Notes under the pieces: model-generated
The model's input: only the letters and a program-made list of their open reading frames with translations
The model's database searches: none
What the model was told of the DNA's origin: nothing
NCBI GenBank assembly: GCA_959019775.1
Contig: CAUEPS010000005.1
Coordinates: 46,181 to 110,180, forward strand
Length of the DNA stretch: 64,000 nt
Source of the DNA: an uncultured Collinsella sp.
GTDB lineage: Bacteria; Actinomycetota; Coriobacteriia; Coriobacteriales; Coriobacteriaceae
Direction: 5' to 3'
Translations under genes and position numbers: made by a program
Part shown: positions 7,472 to 16,179 of the stretch, piece after piece
How the letters are laid out: every line of letters begins with the position of its first letter
How positions within the stretch are numbered: position 1 is the stretch's first letter

Positions 7472-8734
7472 CTACAACACCGTTCCCTCGGGCAGGTCGA
7501 CACGCACGACATCCACGACGTCGCCCGCCTTGAGCTCGCACGGTCCTTCGTCAATACGCAGCAGGCAGTTGGACCGCTGCATCGTGCCGAGCAGCGCCGA
7601 ATTCTGCGTCTTGGCCTCGGTCACCAACAGCTCACCGGTCTCGGGGTCGCGCAAAACCGTGGCGCGATCGAAGAAGCGTCGGTCCTGGCGCTTTTTCACG
7701 CCGTGCGTGAGCGTCGCCTGCTGCACGGGACGCTCACCCTCGGCAAAGCCGCGCATCTTGCGAATCGCCGGACGGGCAAGCATCTCAAAGCCTACATACG
7801 CCGCGGCCGGATTGCCTGAAAGTCCCAGGTATGGTTTGCCGCCGAGCAGGCCAAACGTGATGGCCTTGCCCGGACGCATCGAGATGCGGTCAAACAGCAC
7901 CTCGCCCTCGCGCCGGACGAGCGCCGTCACATAGTCGTAGTCGCCCGCCGAGGCACCGCCGCTCGTAATGACAAAATCGCACTCCCGCACAGCACGATGC
8001 ACCAGCTCGGCAATCGCCTGCTCATCATCGGGCGCAATGCCGTAGAACACGGGCTCGGCGCCGGCATCGAGTGCCTCAGCCATCAGCGCCGAGGAGTTGG
8101 AGTCACGAATCTGCCCGCGCGCCGGCAGCTCACTCGGCGCGACCAGTTCCGTTCCCAGCGAGATAATGCCCACGCGCGGGGCGGCATGAACCTTCACGCT
8201 CGCGTAACCGGCGCTTGCCAGCAGACCCGCGCCCGCCGGAGCCACGACCTCGCCAGCGTGCATCACAACATCGCCGGCATGGGCCTCCTCGGCGGCAGAG
8301 CGAACGTTCTCCCCTACCTTGGCCGGCGCCGAGAACCTCACATGCGAGCCCTCGTTGCCATCGCCGTCAAGCACCTCGACGATCTCGTATTTCACTACGG
8401 CGTCGGCACCCTCGGGCACCGGCGCGCCCGTCATGATGCGGACCGTCTCGCCCACGCCGACCACGCCCTCAAAGACATGGCCCGCTGCCTCGTGCCCTAC
8501 GACGGAGAGCGACACCGGAGTGTCAGCGGTGGCCGCAGCAAGATCGGCTGCGCGCACGGCATACCCGTCCATAGCGCTGTTGGCAAACGGCGAGATGTCG
8601 ATATCCGCCGCTGCGTCCTCGGCCAAGGGAAAACCAGCCGCCTGCCACACGGGAATCTCGACGAGATCGGTCGGAGCAACGTGCGACAGGACAATCGACT
8701 GTGCGTCATCCAGCGGAATGAGTTTCTCTGCCAT
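7472..8734 (-). CDS. moeA: Molybdopterin molybdenumtransferase
   Basis: A 420-aa MoeA. The N-terminal domain has SPFANSAMDGYAVRAADL. The central MoCF domain has TSGGASAGDYDYVTALV, and PGKAITFGLLGGKPYLGLSGNPAAAYVGFEML follows. It uses adenylylated molybdopterin from MogA to insert molybdate. The C-terminal domain is the usual small beta-barrel. ATG at 8734 has AGAGG upstream; a GTG two codons earlier is less well placed. It is first in moeA-mogA and transcribed away from the ClC gene. The molybdoenzyme it serves is not in this window. Confidence 0.93.
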   Translation of the reverse strand: MAEKLIPLDDAQSIVLSHVAPTDLVEIPVWQAAGFPLAEDAAADIDISPFANSAMDGYAVRAADLAAATADTPVSLSVVGHEAAGHVFEGVVGVGETVRIMTGAPVPEGADAVVKYEIVEVLDGDGNEGSHVRFSAPAKVGENVRSAAEEAHAGDVVMHAGEVVAPAGAGLLASAGYASVKVHAAPRVGIISLGTELVAPSELPARGQIRDSNSSALMAEALDAGAEPVFYGIAPDDEQAIAELVHRAVRECDFVITSGGASAGDYDYVTALVRREGEVLFDRISMRPGKAITFGLLGGKPYLGLSGNPAAAYVGFEMLARPAIRKMRGFAEGERPVQQATLTHGVKKRQDRRFFDRATVLRDPETGELLVTEAKTQNSALLGTMQRSNCLLRIDEGPCELKAGDVVDVVRVDLPEGTVL

Positions 8735-8943
8735 ATGCACCTCTTAATGCCACGGCGCACAACAGAGGCGCCAATTCTTTATGCTTGTCTCAGTATAATC
8801 CCCGACGCCCGACCGCGACTCGGCCTGTACCCGCAAATACACCTGTCGGTTGCAGGCCGCGAAACAGAATGGAAACCAACCCACCGGCTCGTCGCGTTTA
8901 CCGCGTTTTATAATGCTTGCGATGCAACCTAAAAGAGGAACGT

Positions 8944-10365
8944 ATGGCTCATAACGACAAACCCGAAAGCGCAAACGAGGCGCAGGATCATCCCCAGTCG
9001 CTCGACGATGGCGGCTTTTTCTCCCTGAACGACGTCATCATGGCAGGCAGGCATCAGCTCACCCGCTCCGAGCATCTCTTGGCTGCCGACACGCGCCGCA
9101 ACGTCCGCAACCTACTCGCGAGCGCCAAGTTGCTCGTACTCGTCGTCATCGTCTCGCTCGCCATGGGCGTTGCCGCTTGGGCGTTTTTGGCCTCGTTGAA
9201 TATCGCGACCGACTATCGCGAGCACCATGCATGGGTCTACGCCCTGCTCCCCATCGTGGGCATGGCCACCGCATGGGTCTACAAAAACCACGGTCTCGCC
9301 GCCAAGCGTGGCAATAACCTGGTCATTGACTCCGCTCTGGGCACACGTCTCATCCATATGCGCATGGCCGTCCTCACCTTCGTCTGCTCCACGCTCACGC
9401 ACCTAACGGGCGGATCGGCCGGTCGCGAGGGAGCCGCGGTACAGATTGGCGGCACCATCGCCAGCAACATCTCGAGCCTCGCCCACCTCAAAAAGCATGA
9501 CCACCACGACCTCATGCTCGCCGGCATCTCGTCGGCCTTTGGCGCCGTATTCGGTTCGCCCCTTGCCGGCGCGTTCTTTGGCATGGAGATGTGTTTTATC
9601 GGCAAGATCGACTACACCGCGGGCATCTACTGTCTGGTCGCCTCGTTTACCGGCTACTTTACATCACTCGCCCTGGGTACCGAGTACGAAGCGAATGTCA
9701 TCGCCAACGTTCCCAACATGACACCACGGACGGTTGCCATCGTTGTTATCAGCGCCATTATCTTCGGTCTGACGGCACGCCTCTTTGCCTGGTCGGTTCG
9801 AACCGTCAAAAGCCTGTACGGTCGCTTTATCACCAACTACCTTGCTCGCGCACTCGTGGGCGCGCTCGTGGTGCTCGCGGCATACGCGATGCTCGACGCC
9901 TGGAAGTATGCCGGCCTTGCCACCTGGCTCTCGGGCGCCGGGTTCGCCGGTAACACGACCCTTGCCGACGCAGCCATCAAGCTCGTGGTGACGGCGCTTA
10001 CCCTGGGTGCGGGCTTCCAAGGCGGCGAGGTCACGCCCCTGTTTGGCATCGGCGCGGCGCTCGGCGGCTGGATCGGTTGCCTCGTCGGTATCGACCCCAG
10101 CTTTCTGGCGGCGCTGGGCATGCTCGGTGTTTTCTGCGCCGGCCTTAACGTGCCCATCACCACCTGTATGATGGCCATCGACCTGTTCCACGGCACGGCA
10201 GCCGGCTTCTTCGTGATCGTGGCGTTTATCAGCTATCTTGTCGGCGGCCACCGCGGCGTATATCCCGCGCAGCGCATTGTGTCGCCTAAACGCCGTTCGC
10301 TTATTGTGGATGAGGGCGGTACGGTAGCGGATGCTATCGAGCGCCACAACGACCTGATAGAGTAG
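8944..10365 (+). CDS. ClC-family anion channel or antiporter
   Basis: A 473-aa membrane protein with ClC hallmarks: GGSAGREGAAVQIGG at 156-170 including the gating glutamate E162, and GFQGGEVTPLFGIGAALGG in the second half. The usual first filter motif GSGIPE is absent; the matching region reads KRGNNLVIDSALG. Such departures occur in ClC branches that include fluoride/proton exchangers, so fluoride export is a real alternative to chloride transport. I see no fluoride riboswitch upstream. ATG at 8944 follows AAAAGAGGAACGT; an upstream in-frame start at 8917 lacks a site. A TATAAT lies at 8909-8914. A ~50-residue hydrophilic N-terminus precedes the first helix. Confidence 0.88.
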   Translation: MAHNDKPESANEAQDHPQSLDDGGFFSLNDVIMAGRHQLTRSEHLLAADTRRNVRNLLASAKLLVLVVIVSLAMGVAAWAFLASLNIATDYREHHAWVYALLPIVGMATAWVYKNHGLAAKRGNNLVIDSALGTRLIHMRMAVLTFVCSTLTHLTGGSAGREGAAVQIGGTIASNISSLAHLKKHDHHDLMLAGISSAFGAVFGSPLAGAFFGMEMCFIGKIDYTAGIYCLVASFTGYFTSLALGTEYEANVIANVPNMTPRTVAIVVISAIIFGLTARLFAWSVRTVKSLYGRFITNYLARALVGALVVLAAYAMLDAWKYAGLATWLSGAGFAGNTTLADAAIKLVVTALTLGAGFQGGEVTPLFGIGAALGGWIGCLVGIDPSFLAALGMLGVFCAGLNVPITTCMMAIDLFHGTAAGFFVIVAFISYLVGGHRGVYPAQRIVSPKRRSLIVDEGGTVADAIERHNDLIE

Positions 10366-10452
10366 ACGTTAGTATTCGCCGTGCAGCCACAATCGGGGGC
10401 AATTCGACCTGAGCGCGACCGCACCGTCACGTCATACGCCAGGAGTCACCCC

Positions 10453-11415
10453 ATGCACGCAACTGATTTTGGTCGCACGCTCATAATCGCCAACCCTGCC
10501 GCCCAGTCGGGTGCGGCGCGCGAGGTCGCTGAGCGCCTGCAGCGCTTTTTGGACATGACCGCGCGCTCATCCCAGTTTGACCTGGTGCTGACCGAACGCG
10601 CGGGGCACGCCAAGGTGCTTGCCGCACAGGTCGAGGGCTATCGCACCGTTATCGCCCTTGGCGGCGACGGCGTAATTCACGAGGTCGTCAATGGCTTGAT
10701 GGCGCAAGAAGAGGCGGATCGACCAGCGCTTGCCGTCCTGCCCGTAGGCTCCGGCAATGATTTTGCCCAGACCCTCGGCATCGACGATTTCTCCGGCAAG
10801 GATTTTGGCGCGCTGCTCACCTGCGAGCTGCAGCGTCAGGACATCGGGCGCATTCGCTCGTGGAGCCCTGCGTGCGGCAGCGGCGAGGCTGCCGTTGAGT
10901 ACTACGACCAGACGCTTTCGGTCGGCATCGATGCCGCCATCGGCCTTGGCACCACCGAGCTGCGCAAAAAGACGGGCCTCGCCGGCGCTCCGCTCTACAC
11001 CCTCTCGGGACTTGAGCAGTTTGGCCTGCGCTATCGCAACTACCCCATGGCAGTCAGCTTTGACGGGGCGCCCGCCGAGCGCGTGAGGGCGATCATCATG
11101 GCGATTCAGCTGGGCCCCACGTATGGCTCGGGCTATCGCATCTGTCCCGATGCCGATCCCTGTGACGGCATGCTCGACGTCTGCTACGCCTGCGGTCCCG
11201 TCCCCCGTGCGGTCGCCCTGCCTATGTTTCTTTCGGCCAAGGACGGCCACCATACCAAGTTGCCGCCGGTTCGCATGCGTCGTTGCCGTCATGCCGAGCT
11301 CACGTTCGAGGAGCCCGACTACCCCATCCAGGCCGACGGCGAGCCCATCGTCGCCTCGCGCATCGAGGTCGACATCCTCGCCGGCGCCCTCCATGTCTGG
11401 CGCCCCATCCGCTAA
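10453..11415 (+). CDS. Diacylglycerol/lipid kinase family protein (YegS/DgkB type)
   Basis: A 320-aa soluble kinase. The catalytic-domain motif ALGGDGVIHEVVNG has GGDG at 70-73, and LAVLPVGSGNDFAQTLGI carries the second glycine-rich loop. The C-terminal beta domain ends IQADGEPIV, which is typical of the family. Probable role: ATP-dependent phosphorylation of diacylglycerol or a related lipid at the inner face of the membrane. ATG at 10453 follows AGGAG. It follows the ClC gene on the same strand by 87 bases and may be cotranscribed. Confidence 0.85.
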   Translation: MHATDFGRTLIIANPAAQSGAAREVAERLQRFLDMTARSSQFDLVLTERAGHAKVLAAQVEGYRTVIALGGDGVIHEVVNGLMAQEEADRPALAVLPVGSGNDFAQTLGIDDFSGKDFGALLTCELQRQDIGRIRSWSPACGSGEAAVEYYDQTLSVGIDAAIGLGTTELRKKTGLAGAPLYTLSGLEQFGLRYRNYPMAVSFDGAPAERVRAIIMAIQLGPTYGSGYRICPDADPCDGMLDVCYACGPVPRAVALPMFLSAKDGHHTKLPPVRMRRCRHAELTFEEPDYPIQADGEPIVASRIEVDILAGALHVWRPIR

Positions 11416-11423
11416 CCCAACCT

Positions 11424-11492
11424 AAGTTTCGGTGAAATAGGGACTGTTTATGCAGCTAAAGCCGCAAAACAGTCCCTATTTCACCGCAACTT
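11424..11492. repeat. Palindromic hairpin, TTGCGGTGAAATA family copy 1
   Basis: The arms are 11424-11449 and 11467-11492, 26 bp with one mismatch (TTTCGG against TTGCGG), around a 17-base loop. They sit exactly between the converging ends of the lipid kinase and release-factor-like genes. The ends TTGCGGTGAAATA/TATTTCACCGCAACTT recur at 19847 and 32083, while the inner arm sequence (GGGACTGTTT) is specific to this copy. It could also act as a two-way terminator, but T-tracts are weak. Confidence 0.8.
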
Positions 11493-11502
11493 ATTGAGAA
11501 GA

Positions 11503-11883
11503 TCATTCCTCCCTGCCCGGTTTGCGACGGTTGGCCTTTTTAATGGCGTTGAAGTGCTTATCATTGAGCCTGCGCTGGCGAGAGCGCTGAGGCACCTTGG
11601 TCTTTACGCGTCGGCGCGGTGGACGTCCGTGACGCTCAAGCTCAGCGCGCAGCTTACGCAGGCAGCTGCTACGGTTTTGGAACTGACTGCGGCTCTCGCG
11701 CGCCGTCACGGTAATCCCCGTGGGCCCATGCTTCATGCGCACCGCCGAGTCCGTCGTGTTCACGCCCTGCCCACCCGGGCCCGTCGCGCGAAACACCTGC
11801 ACCTCGCAATCGCGCGCCAACTCCTCGACCGACATCTCGGCATAGCGCGCATACTCGCGCCATCCCATCTTGTTCTCATCCAT
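11503..11883 (-). CDS. Release-factor-like peptidyl-tRNA hydrolase (ArfB/YaeJ type)
   Basis: A 126-aa protein consisting of the RF-1 catalytic domain. It carries GPGGQGVN with the GGQ at 37-39 and a strongly basic C-terminal tail (RRRVKTKVPQRSRQRR...KKANRRKPGREE). Family role: hydrolysis of peptidyl-tRNA on stalled ribosomes, with the basic tail entering the mRNA channel. ATG at 11883 has GGGGAGGTG upstream. Length is close to E. coli ArfB (140). It follows xpt on the same strand, separated by a 29-bp perfect palindrome. Confidence 0.85.
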   Translation of the reverse strand: MDENKMGWREYARYAEMSVEELARDCEVQVFRATGPGGQGVNTTDSAVRMKHGPTGITVTARESRSQFQNRSSCLRKLRAELERHGRPPRRRVKTKVPQRSRQRRLNDKHFNAIKKANRRKPGREE

Positions 11884-11909
11884 ATCAACACCTCCCCTCA
11901 TACAAAAAA

Positions 11910-11938
11910 TGTGACAAAGGGACAGTCCCTTTGTCACA
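11910..11938. repeat. 29-bp perfect palindrome with one-base centre
   Basis: Two 14-bp arms, TGTGACAAAGGGAC and its complement, meet around a single A. It lies 28 bases after xpt stops and 27 bases before the next minus-strand start. A preceding AAAAAA on the plus strand would give a U-tract to a minus-strand transcript, so it could terminate xpt. The core GGGACAGTCCC resembles the inner arm of the hairpin at 11424. Confidence 0.7.
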
Positions 11939-11966
11939 TCGCATACCAATCGCTTGTGTTGCGCGC

Positions 11967-12545
11967 TTAGGCGAAGGTGATCTCGCCGGTCTCGCAGTCC
12001 ATATCGGCGATACGGGCCAGGCTCTCAACGCGGAAGCCGCGCTCGCGGAGCTTATCGCCACCGCCCTGGAAGCCCTTCTCCACCGCAATGCCAATACCGG
12101 ACACCTCGGCACCCGCAGCCTCACAGATCTTGATAAGACCCTCGAGCGCGCAGCCGTTGGCCAAAAAGTCGTCGATGATCAGAACCTTGTCGCCCTCGGA
12201 CAGGAAGCGCTTGCCAACGATGGCCGGGTACTCCTTCTGCTTGGTAAAGGAGTAGATGGTCGTGGCATACTGCTCGCCGTCAAGGTTGATGGACTGTGCC
12301 TTCTTGGCAAAGACTACCGGCACGCCGCCAAAATGCTGAGCTGCGATGCAAGCCATGCCAATGCCCGAAGCCTCGATGGTCAGGATCTTGTTGATCTCGA
12401 CACCCTCGAACAGACGGGCCCACTCGGCACCCATGTGGTCGAACAGCTCAACGTCGCACTGGTGGTTGAGGAAGGCATCAACCTTAAGGACGTTACCGGC
12501 CTTTACGATGCCGTCATGGCGAATACGATCCTCAAGCTCCTGCAT
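11967..12545 (-). CDS. xpt: Xanthine phosphoribosyltransferase
   Basis: A 192-aa type I phosphoribosyltransferase of the Bacillus Xpt type: N-terminal MQELEDRIRHDGIVKAGNVLKVDAFLNHQ..., and the PRPP loop VLIIDDFLANGCAL at about 127-140. It converts xanthine and PRPP to XMP for purine salvage. AGAAGGGG precedes ATG at 12545. In Bacillus the gene is under a purine riboswitch, but I do not see that aptamer in the 160 bases upstream. Confidence 0.93.
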   Translation of the reverse strand: MQELEDRIRHDGIVKAGNVLKVDAFLNHQCDVELFDHMGAEWARLFEGVEINKILTIEASGIGMACIAAQHFGGVPVVFAKKAQSINLDGEQYATTIYSFTKQKEYPAIVGKRFLSEGDKVLIIDDFLANGCALEGLIKICEAAGAEVSGIGIAVEKGFQGGGDKLRERGFRVESLARIADMDCETGEITFA

Positions 12546-12705
12546 GGCGCAACCCCTTCTCGCGGCAACGATACCGCGCGATTAATAAACGTTGTTCGAT
12601 AGTCTACCACGGACCGACCCCCGCCCGCCCCACAAGCCGCATCGCACCATAAAGCTGCAAGACCAGTAGATAGGCCCGATTCGTGGCAGACAGCCTCCCA
12701 ACACG

Positions 12706-14010
12706 CTAATGCCGGGTGCGCGTCCTCACCAAACGTACCAATGTGAGCGCAAAGCCCACGGTAGCAACGGCCATCAGCACGTAGAATACCAAACGGAAGC
12801 CAAAGAGGAACACGTCCGGACGACCCGCCACATAGCTCGTGACCGTCTTGCCCATCGCCGCGCTCGTCTGTCCATACAGGATGCGCGACGCCGCCGTAAT
12901 ACCCAGCGCTATGCCCGCATAGCGCGCCAAGCTGCTCAAGCTGCCCGCAAAGCCAAGCGCCTCACGCGGAGCCGAACCCATATACAGCGAATTATTGGGA
13001 CTCTGGAAGATCGACGTGCCGCACGACATAAACGCGACGCAGCACACAATCATCAAGATGGAAGAGTGCTCGTCAAGCGTGCTCACCGCAAAGAGACCGC
13101 ACACGTACACGCCCAGGCCAAAAGCCGTGGGCGCTTCACAACCAACACGGTCGGACACCGAGCCCGAAAGCGGGCCCACAAAGGCATTCACGACCGGCAT
13201 CGCCAAAAACAACAGGCCGGAGATATCGGAGCTAAAGCCGTGGGCATCCTGAAAGTAGAACGGCAGCACAAACTCGGAGGCACCGATACCCACGAACACG
13301 ATAAGCATGCAAGCCAGGTTAATCGTGAAAGCCGAGCTCGCAAAGCAGCGACGCGCCGCCTCTGTCAACGGCATAGGGCGTTCGCCAGCCTCCGGCTTCA
13401 CATGCGGCAGCGTATAGAGTCCCACGATAAACGAGATTACGCCAATGGGCAGATTGATAAGGAAGATACTCTCCCAGGGAAAGCTCGCCACCAGCACGCC
13501 GCCGAGCACGGGGCCGCACATCATGCCAAGAGCCACAAAGGTCGCCAGAATGCCCATGGCACGGCCGCGCTCACGCGCCGGAAACGACTCGGTGATGATG
13601 CCCATATTGTTGGCCATCGCGGCGGCACAGCCAATGCCCTGCACGAAACGCGCCAAGATAAGCACCTCGAGCGAAGCCGAAAGCCCGCAAAGCAACGAGC
13701 CGCCCGTAAAGACGATTACACCAAGCTGGAACACATTCACCTTGCCGCGCACATCGCCCAAGCGGCCAAACGGCAGCATGGCGACACACGTCGCGAGCAG
13801 ATACACCGAGCTCACGAGCTGAATGCGGTCGAGACCCACCCCCAGCTCCTTTTGCATCACTGGGAGCGCCACCGTCACGATGCTCGCATCCAGACACGCC
13901 ATAAAGGTCATGACGAGCACGGTGAACAGAATCGCCCATTTATTCTTACCGTGGGTGTCGCCCTCTAGGGCAATGTGTTCGCGGCGCAGCTGCTCGGCAG
14001 TTTTCTCCAT
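12706..14010 (-). CDS. MFS transporter, DHA2-like drug exporter type
   Basis: A 434-aa major facilitator. The opening helix WAILFTVLVMTFMACLDASIVTVALPVM is the DHA2/EmrB-like start, with motif A FGRLGDVRGKVNVFQ after helix 2 and GPVLGGVLV in helix 5. Probable proton-coupled export of a small hydrophobic compound; the substrate is unknown. AAAGGAT precedes ATG at 14010. No linked regulator is seen. It lies between a terminator (14036-14082) and the divergent 5' region of xpt. Confidence 0.85.
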   Translation of the reverse strand: MEKTAEQLRREHIALEGDTHGKNKWAILFTVLVMTFMACLDASIVTVALPVMQKELGVGLDRIQLVSSVYLLATCVAMLPFGRLGDVRGKVNVFQLGVIVFTGGSLLCGLSASLEVLILARFVQGIGCAAAMANNMGIITESFPARERGRAMGILATFVALGMMCGPVLGGVLVASFPWESIFLINLPIGVISFIVGLYTLPHVKPEAGERPMPLTEAARRCFASSAFTINLACMLIVFVGIGASEFVLPFYFQDAHGFSSDISGLLFLAMPVVNAFVGPLSGSVSDRVGCEAPTAFGLGVYVCGLFAVSTLDEHSSILMIVCCVAFMSCGTSIFQSPNNSLYMGSAPREALGFAGSLSSLARYAGIALGITAASRILYGQTSAAMGKTVTSYVAGRPDVFLFGFRLVFYVLMAVATVGFALTLVRLVRTRTRH

Positions 14011-14035
14011 GTATATCCTTTCTATCGTGCAACGC

Positions 14036-14082
14036 AAAAACGGGACCCCAATCGCCTACAAACGGACACGATCGGGGTCCCG
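14036..14082 (-). terminator. Intrinsic terminator after the O-acetylhomoserine sulfhydrylase gene
   Basis: CGGGACCCC-AATCG pairs with CGATC-GGGGTCCCG (14 bp, one mismatch) and is followed by TTTTT on the minus strand. It separates this gene from the MFS transporter. Confidence 0.8.
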
Positions 14083-14151
14083 CCTACGGAATCGGAACTA
14101 TGAGGACGTCGTCAGCCGAAAAGCCGTCCCACGCCTCGCACGCACGCTAGC

Positions 14152-15435
14152 CTAGCACTGCTCGAGCGCCTGCTCAAGGTCGGCAATCAGATCGGCCGTG
14201 TCCTCGAGGCCGCACGACAGGCGCACCATGTCGGCGGAGATGCCACAGGCGATGAGCTCCTCATCGTTCATCTGGCGATGTGTGGCATTAGCGGGATGCA
14301 GGCAGCAAGTGCGTGCGTCGGCCACGTGTGTGGCGATCTGGGCGAGCTTGAGGCTCTTCATAAAGGTCTCGGCCGCCGCACGACCACCGTTAAAGCCAAA
14401 GCTCACAACACCGCAGGTACCGTTGGGCATGTACTTCTGAGCCAGGTCATAGTACTTGTCGCCCTCCAGGCCCGGATAGCTCACGAAGCGCACCTTGGGA
14501 TGGCTCTGCAGGAACTTGGCAACGGCCAGGCCGTTCTCACAATGACGCGGCATGCGCACATGCAGGCTCTCGAGCGAGCTGTTCAAGAAAAACGCCGCCT
14601 GCGGGTTCTGCATGGGGCCAAGGTCGCGCATGAGCTGCGCGGTGGCCTTGGTAATGAAGGCGCCCTCGCGACCGAACTTCTCGGCATACGTCACGCCGTG
14701 ATAGCTCTCGTCAGGCGTGGTGAGACCCGGGAACTTGTCCGCATGGGCCATCCAGTCAAACTGACCGTGGTCGACGATTACGCCGCCCAGGTAGGCAGCA
14801 TGCCCATCCATGTACTTGGTGGTGGAGTGCGTAACGATGTCGGCGCCCCACTCAAAGGGACGGCACATCACGGGCGTCGGGAAGGTGTTGTCGACCATCA
14901 GCGGCACGCCGTGGTCGTGCGCGGCCTTGGCAAAGCGCTCAATATCGAGCACGGCGAGGGCGGGATTAGCGATGGTCTCGCCAAAGACGAGCTTGGTGTT
15001 GGGCTGGAAGGCTGCTTCCAGTTCCTCATCGGTGCAGTCGGGGGCAACGAACGTGCAGGTCAAGCCCATACGACCCATGGTATGGGCAAGCAAGTTGTAG
15101 GTACCGCCGTAGATGGCAGAGCTTGCGACCACGTGATCGCCGGCACCGGCCACGTTAAAAATCGCGAGGAAGTTCGCAGCCATGCCCGAGCTCGTGAGCA
15201 TCGCGGCAGTGCCGCCCTCCATCTCGCAGATCTTGGCGGCAACCAAATCGCACGTGGGGTTCTGCAAACGGCTGTAGAAATAGCCCGACTCCTCCAGGTC
15301 AAACAGCTTGCCCATGTGCTCGGACGTGTCGTACTTCCACGTGGTGGACTGGTAGATGGGCACCTGGCGCGGCTCTGCATCTCCCGGGCGATAGCCGCCC
15401 TGAACACATGTGGTACCGATGGTCTGCTCGCTCAT
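14152..15435 (-). CDS. O-acetylhomoserine sulfhydrylase / Cys-Met metabolism PLP enzyme
   Basis: A 427-aa Cys/Met-metabolism enzyme with the N-terminal GTTCVQGGY, SRLQNPTCDLVAAKICEMEGG and the PLP lysine in HSTTKYMDGH (K207). Length and sequence fit MetY, which makes homocysteine from O-acetylhomoserine and sulfide; related methionine gamma-lyases and cystathionine synthases share the fold, so the exact reaction is inferred. ATG at 15435 has AAGGGAGC upstream. The leader has a small AACCCA/TGGGTT hairpin but no SAM riboswitch that I can recognise. Confidence 0.88.
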   Translation of the reverse strand: MSEQTIGTTCVQGGYRPGDAEPRQVPIYQSTTWKYDTSEHMGKLFDLEESGYFYSRLQNPTCDLVAAKICEMEGGTAAMLTSSGMAANFLAIFNVAGAGDHVVASSAIYGGTYNLLAHTMGRMGLTCTFVAPDCTDEELEAAFQPNTKLVFGETIANPALAVLDIERFAKAAHDHGVPLMVDNTFPTPVMCRPFEWGADIVTHSTTKYMDGHAAYLGGVIVDHGQFDWMAHADKFPGLTTPDESYHGVTYAEKFGREGAFITKATAQLMRDLGPMQNPQAAFFLNSSLESLHVRMPRHCENGLAVAKFLQSHPKVRFVSYPGLEGDKYYDLAQKYMPNGTCGVVSFGFNGGRAAAETFMKSLKLAQIATHVADARTCCLHPANATHRQMNDEELIACGISADMVRLSCGLEDTADLIADLEQALEQC

Positions 15436-15664
15436 ATCTTGCTCCCTTGCCTGGGTTACGTTTTATTCGGTTCACGATACCGCTACCCCGCACCCCTCTC
15501 AACCCATCACCAAGGTGGGTTATTGGACAAATTGATCAGAGTATTTATCTCAAGCCTTAGGCATTTGCTCGATAGATAAAAATGAGGCATCCATGAAGCT
15601 CTCGATGATTACACGCACCGTCGCGGGTACCATAAGCGGGTACACCGTGACCAAGGAGACAACG

Positions 15665-16111
15665 ATGAAGCAAATCGATACCGCCCAGCTCGACATCACC
15701 GCCTGTCAGGCTCAGGCTGCCGAATACCACGCCCGTGGCTTTAACTGCGCGCAGGCCGTCGCCTGCACGCTCGCACCTGCCGTCGGACTCGACCCTCAGG
15801 TCGCCTTTACCCTCACCGAGGGCTTTGGCGCTGGCATGGGCGGCATGACCGAAACCTGCGGCGCCATCTCGGGCGCCGTGGCCATCATGGGCTTCGTGAT
15901 GAGCGACGGCATGGAAAACCCCAAGACCAAGGGCCAGACCTACAAGCTGTCGCGCGAAATCGCCAAGCGTTTTGGCGAGAAGAACACGACGACCGTCTGC
16001 GGCACGCTCAAGGGCATCGGATCGGATAAGGGTCCGCTCCGCAGCTGCCCCGGTTGCATCGACGATGCCATCGAGATCGCCTGTGATGTGCTAAAGCAGC
16101 TCGCCGAGTAA
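15665..16111 (+). CDS. C_GCAxxG_C_C family redox protein
   Basis: A 148-aa cysteine-rich protein. FNCAQAVACTLAP (C28, C34), GMGGMTETCGAISGA (C65), VCGTL and SCPGCIDDAIEIAC provide conserved cysteines likely to bind a metal or act as a redox centre. The family is common in anaerobes; its chemistry is not established. AAGGAG precedes ATG at 15665, and an ATG at 15593 adds only poor sequence. Single gene, divergent from the sulfhydrylase gene. Confidence 0.8.
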   Translation: MKQIDTAQLDITACQAQAAEYHARGFNCAQAVACTLAPAVGLDPQVAFTLTEGFGAGMGGMTETCGAISGAVAIMGFVMSDGMENPKTKGQTYKLSREIAKRFGEKNTTTVCGTLKGIGSDKGPLRSCPGCIDDAIEIACDVLKQLAE

Positions 16112-16124
16112 ACGGCGGTAACAG

Positions 16125-16176
16125 AAAAACGACGGCCGGCGCGCTTGGGATCCATCCAATAGCACGCCGGCCGTCG
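16125..16176 (-). terminator. Terminator between converging genes
   Basis: A perfect 12-bp CGACGGCCGGCG stem (16130-16141 with 16165-16176) is followed by TTTTT on the minus strand. It serves the YigZ-family gene. Confidence 0.8.
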
Positions 16177-16179
16177 CCG

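Noticed and set aside
8735..8943. Fluoride riboswitch upstream of the ClC gene
   Set aside because: The GGNGATGG...CTGATGA pattern is not found.
12546..12705. Purine riboswitch upstream of xpt
   Set aside because: The conserved loop and junction sequences of the purine aptamer are not present in either half of the gap.
15436..15592. SAM riboswitch or Met leader before the O-acetylhomoserine sulfhydrylase gene
   Set aside because: Only a small AACCCA/TGGGTT hairpin and a 14-codon frame without a ribosome site or methionine enrichment are present.
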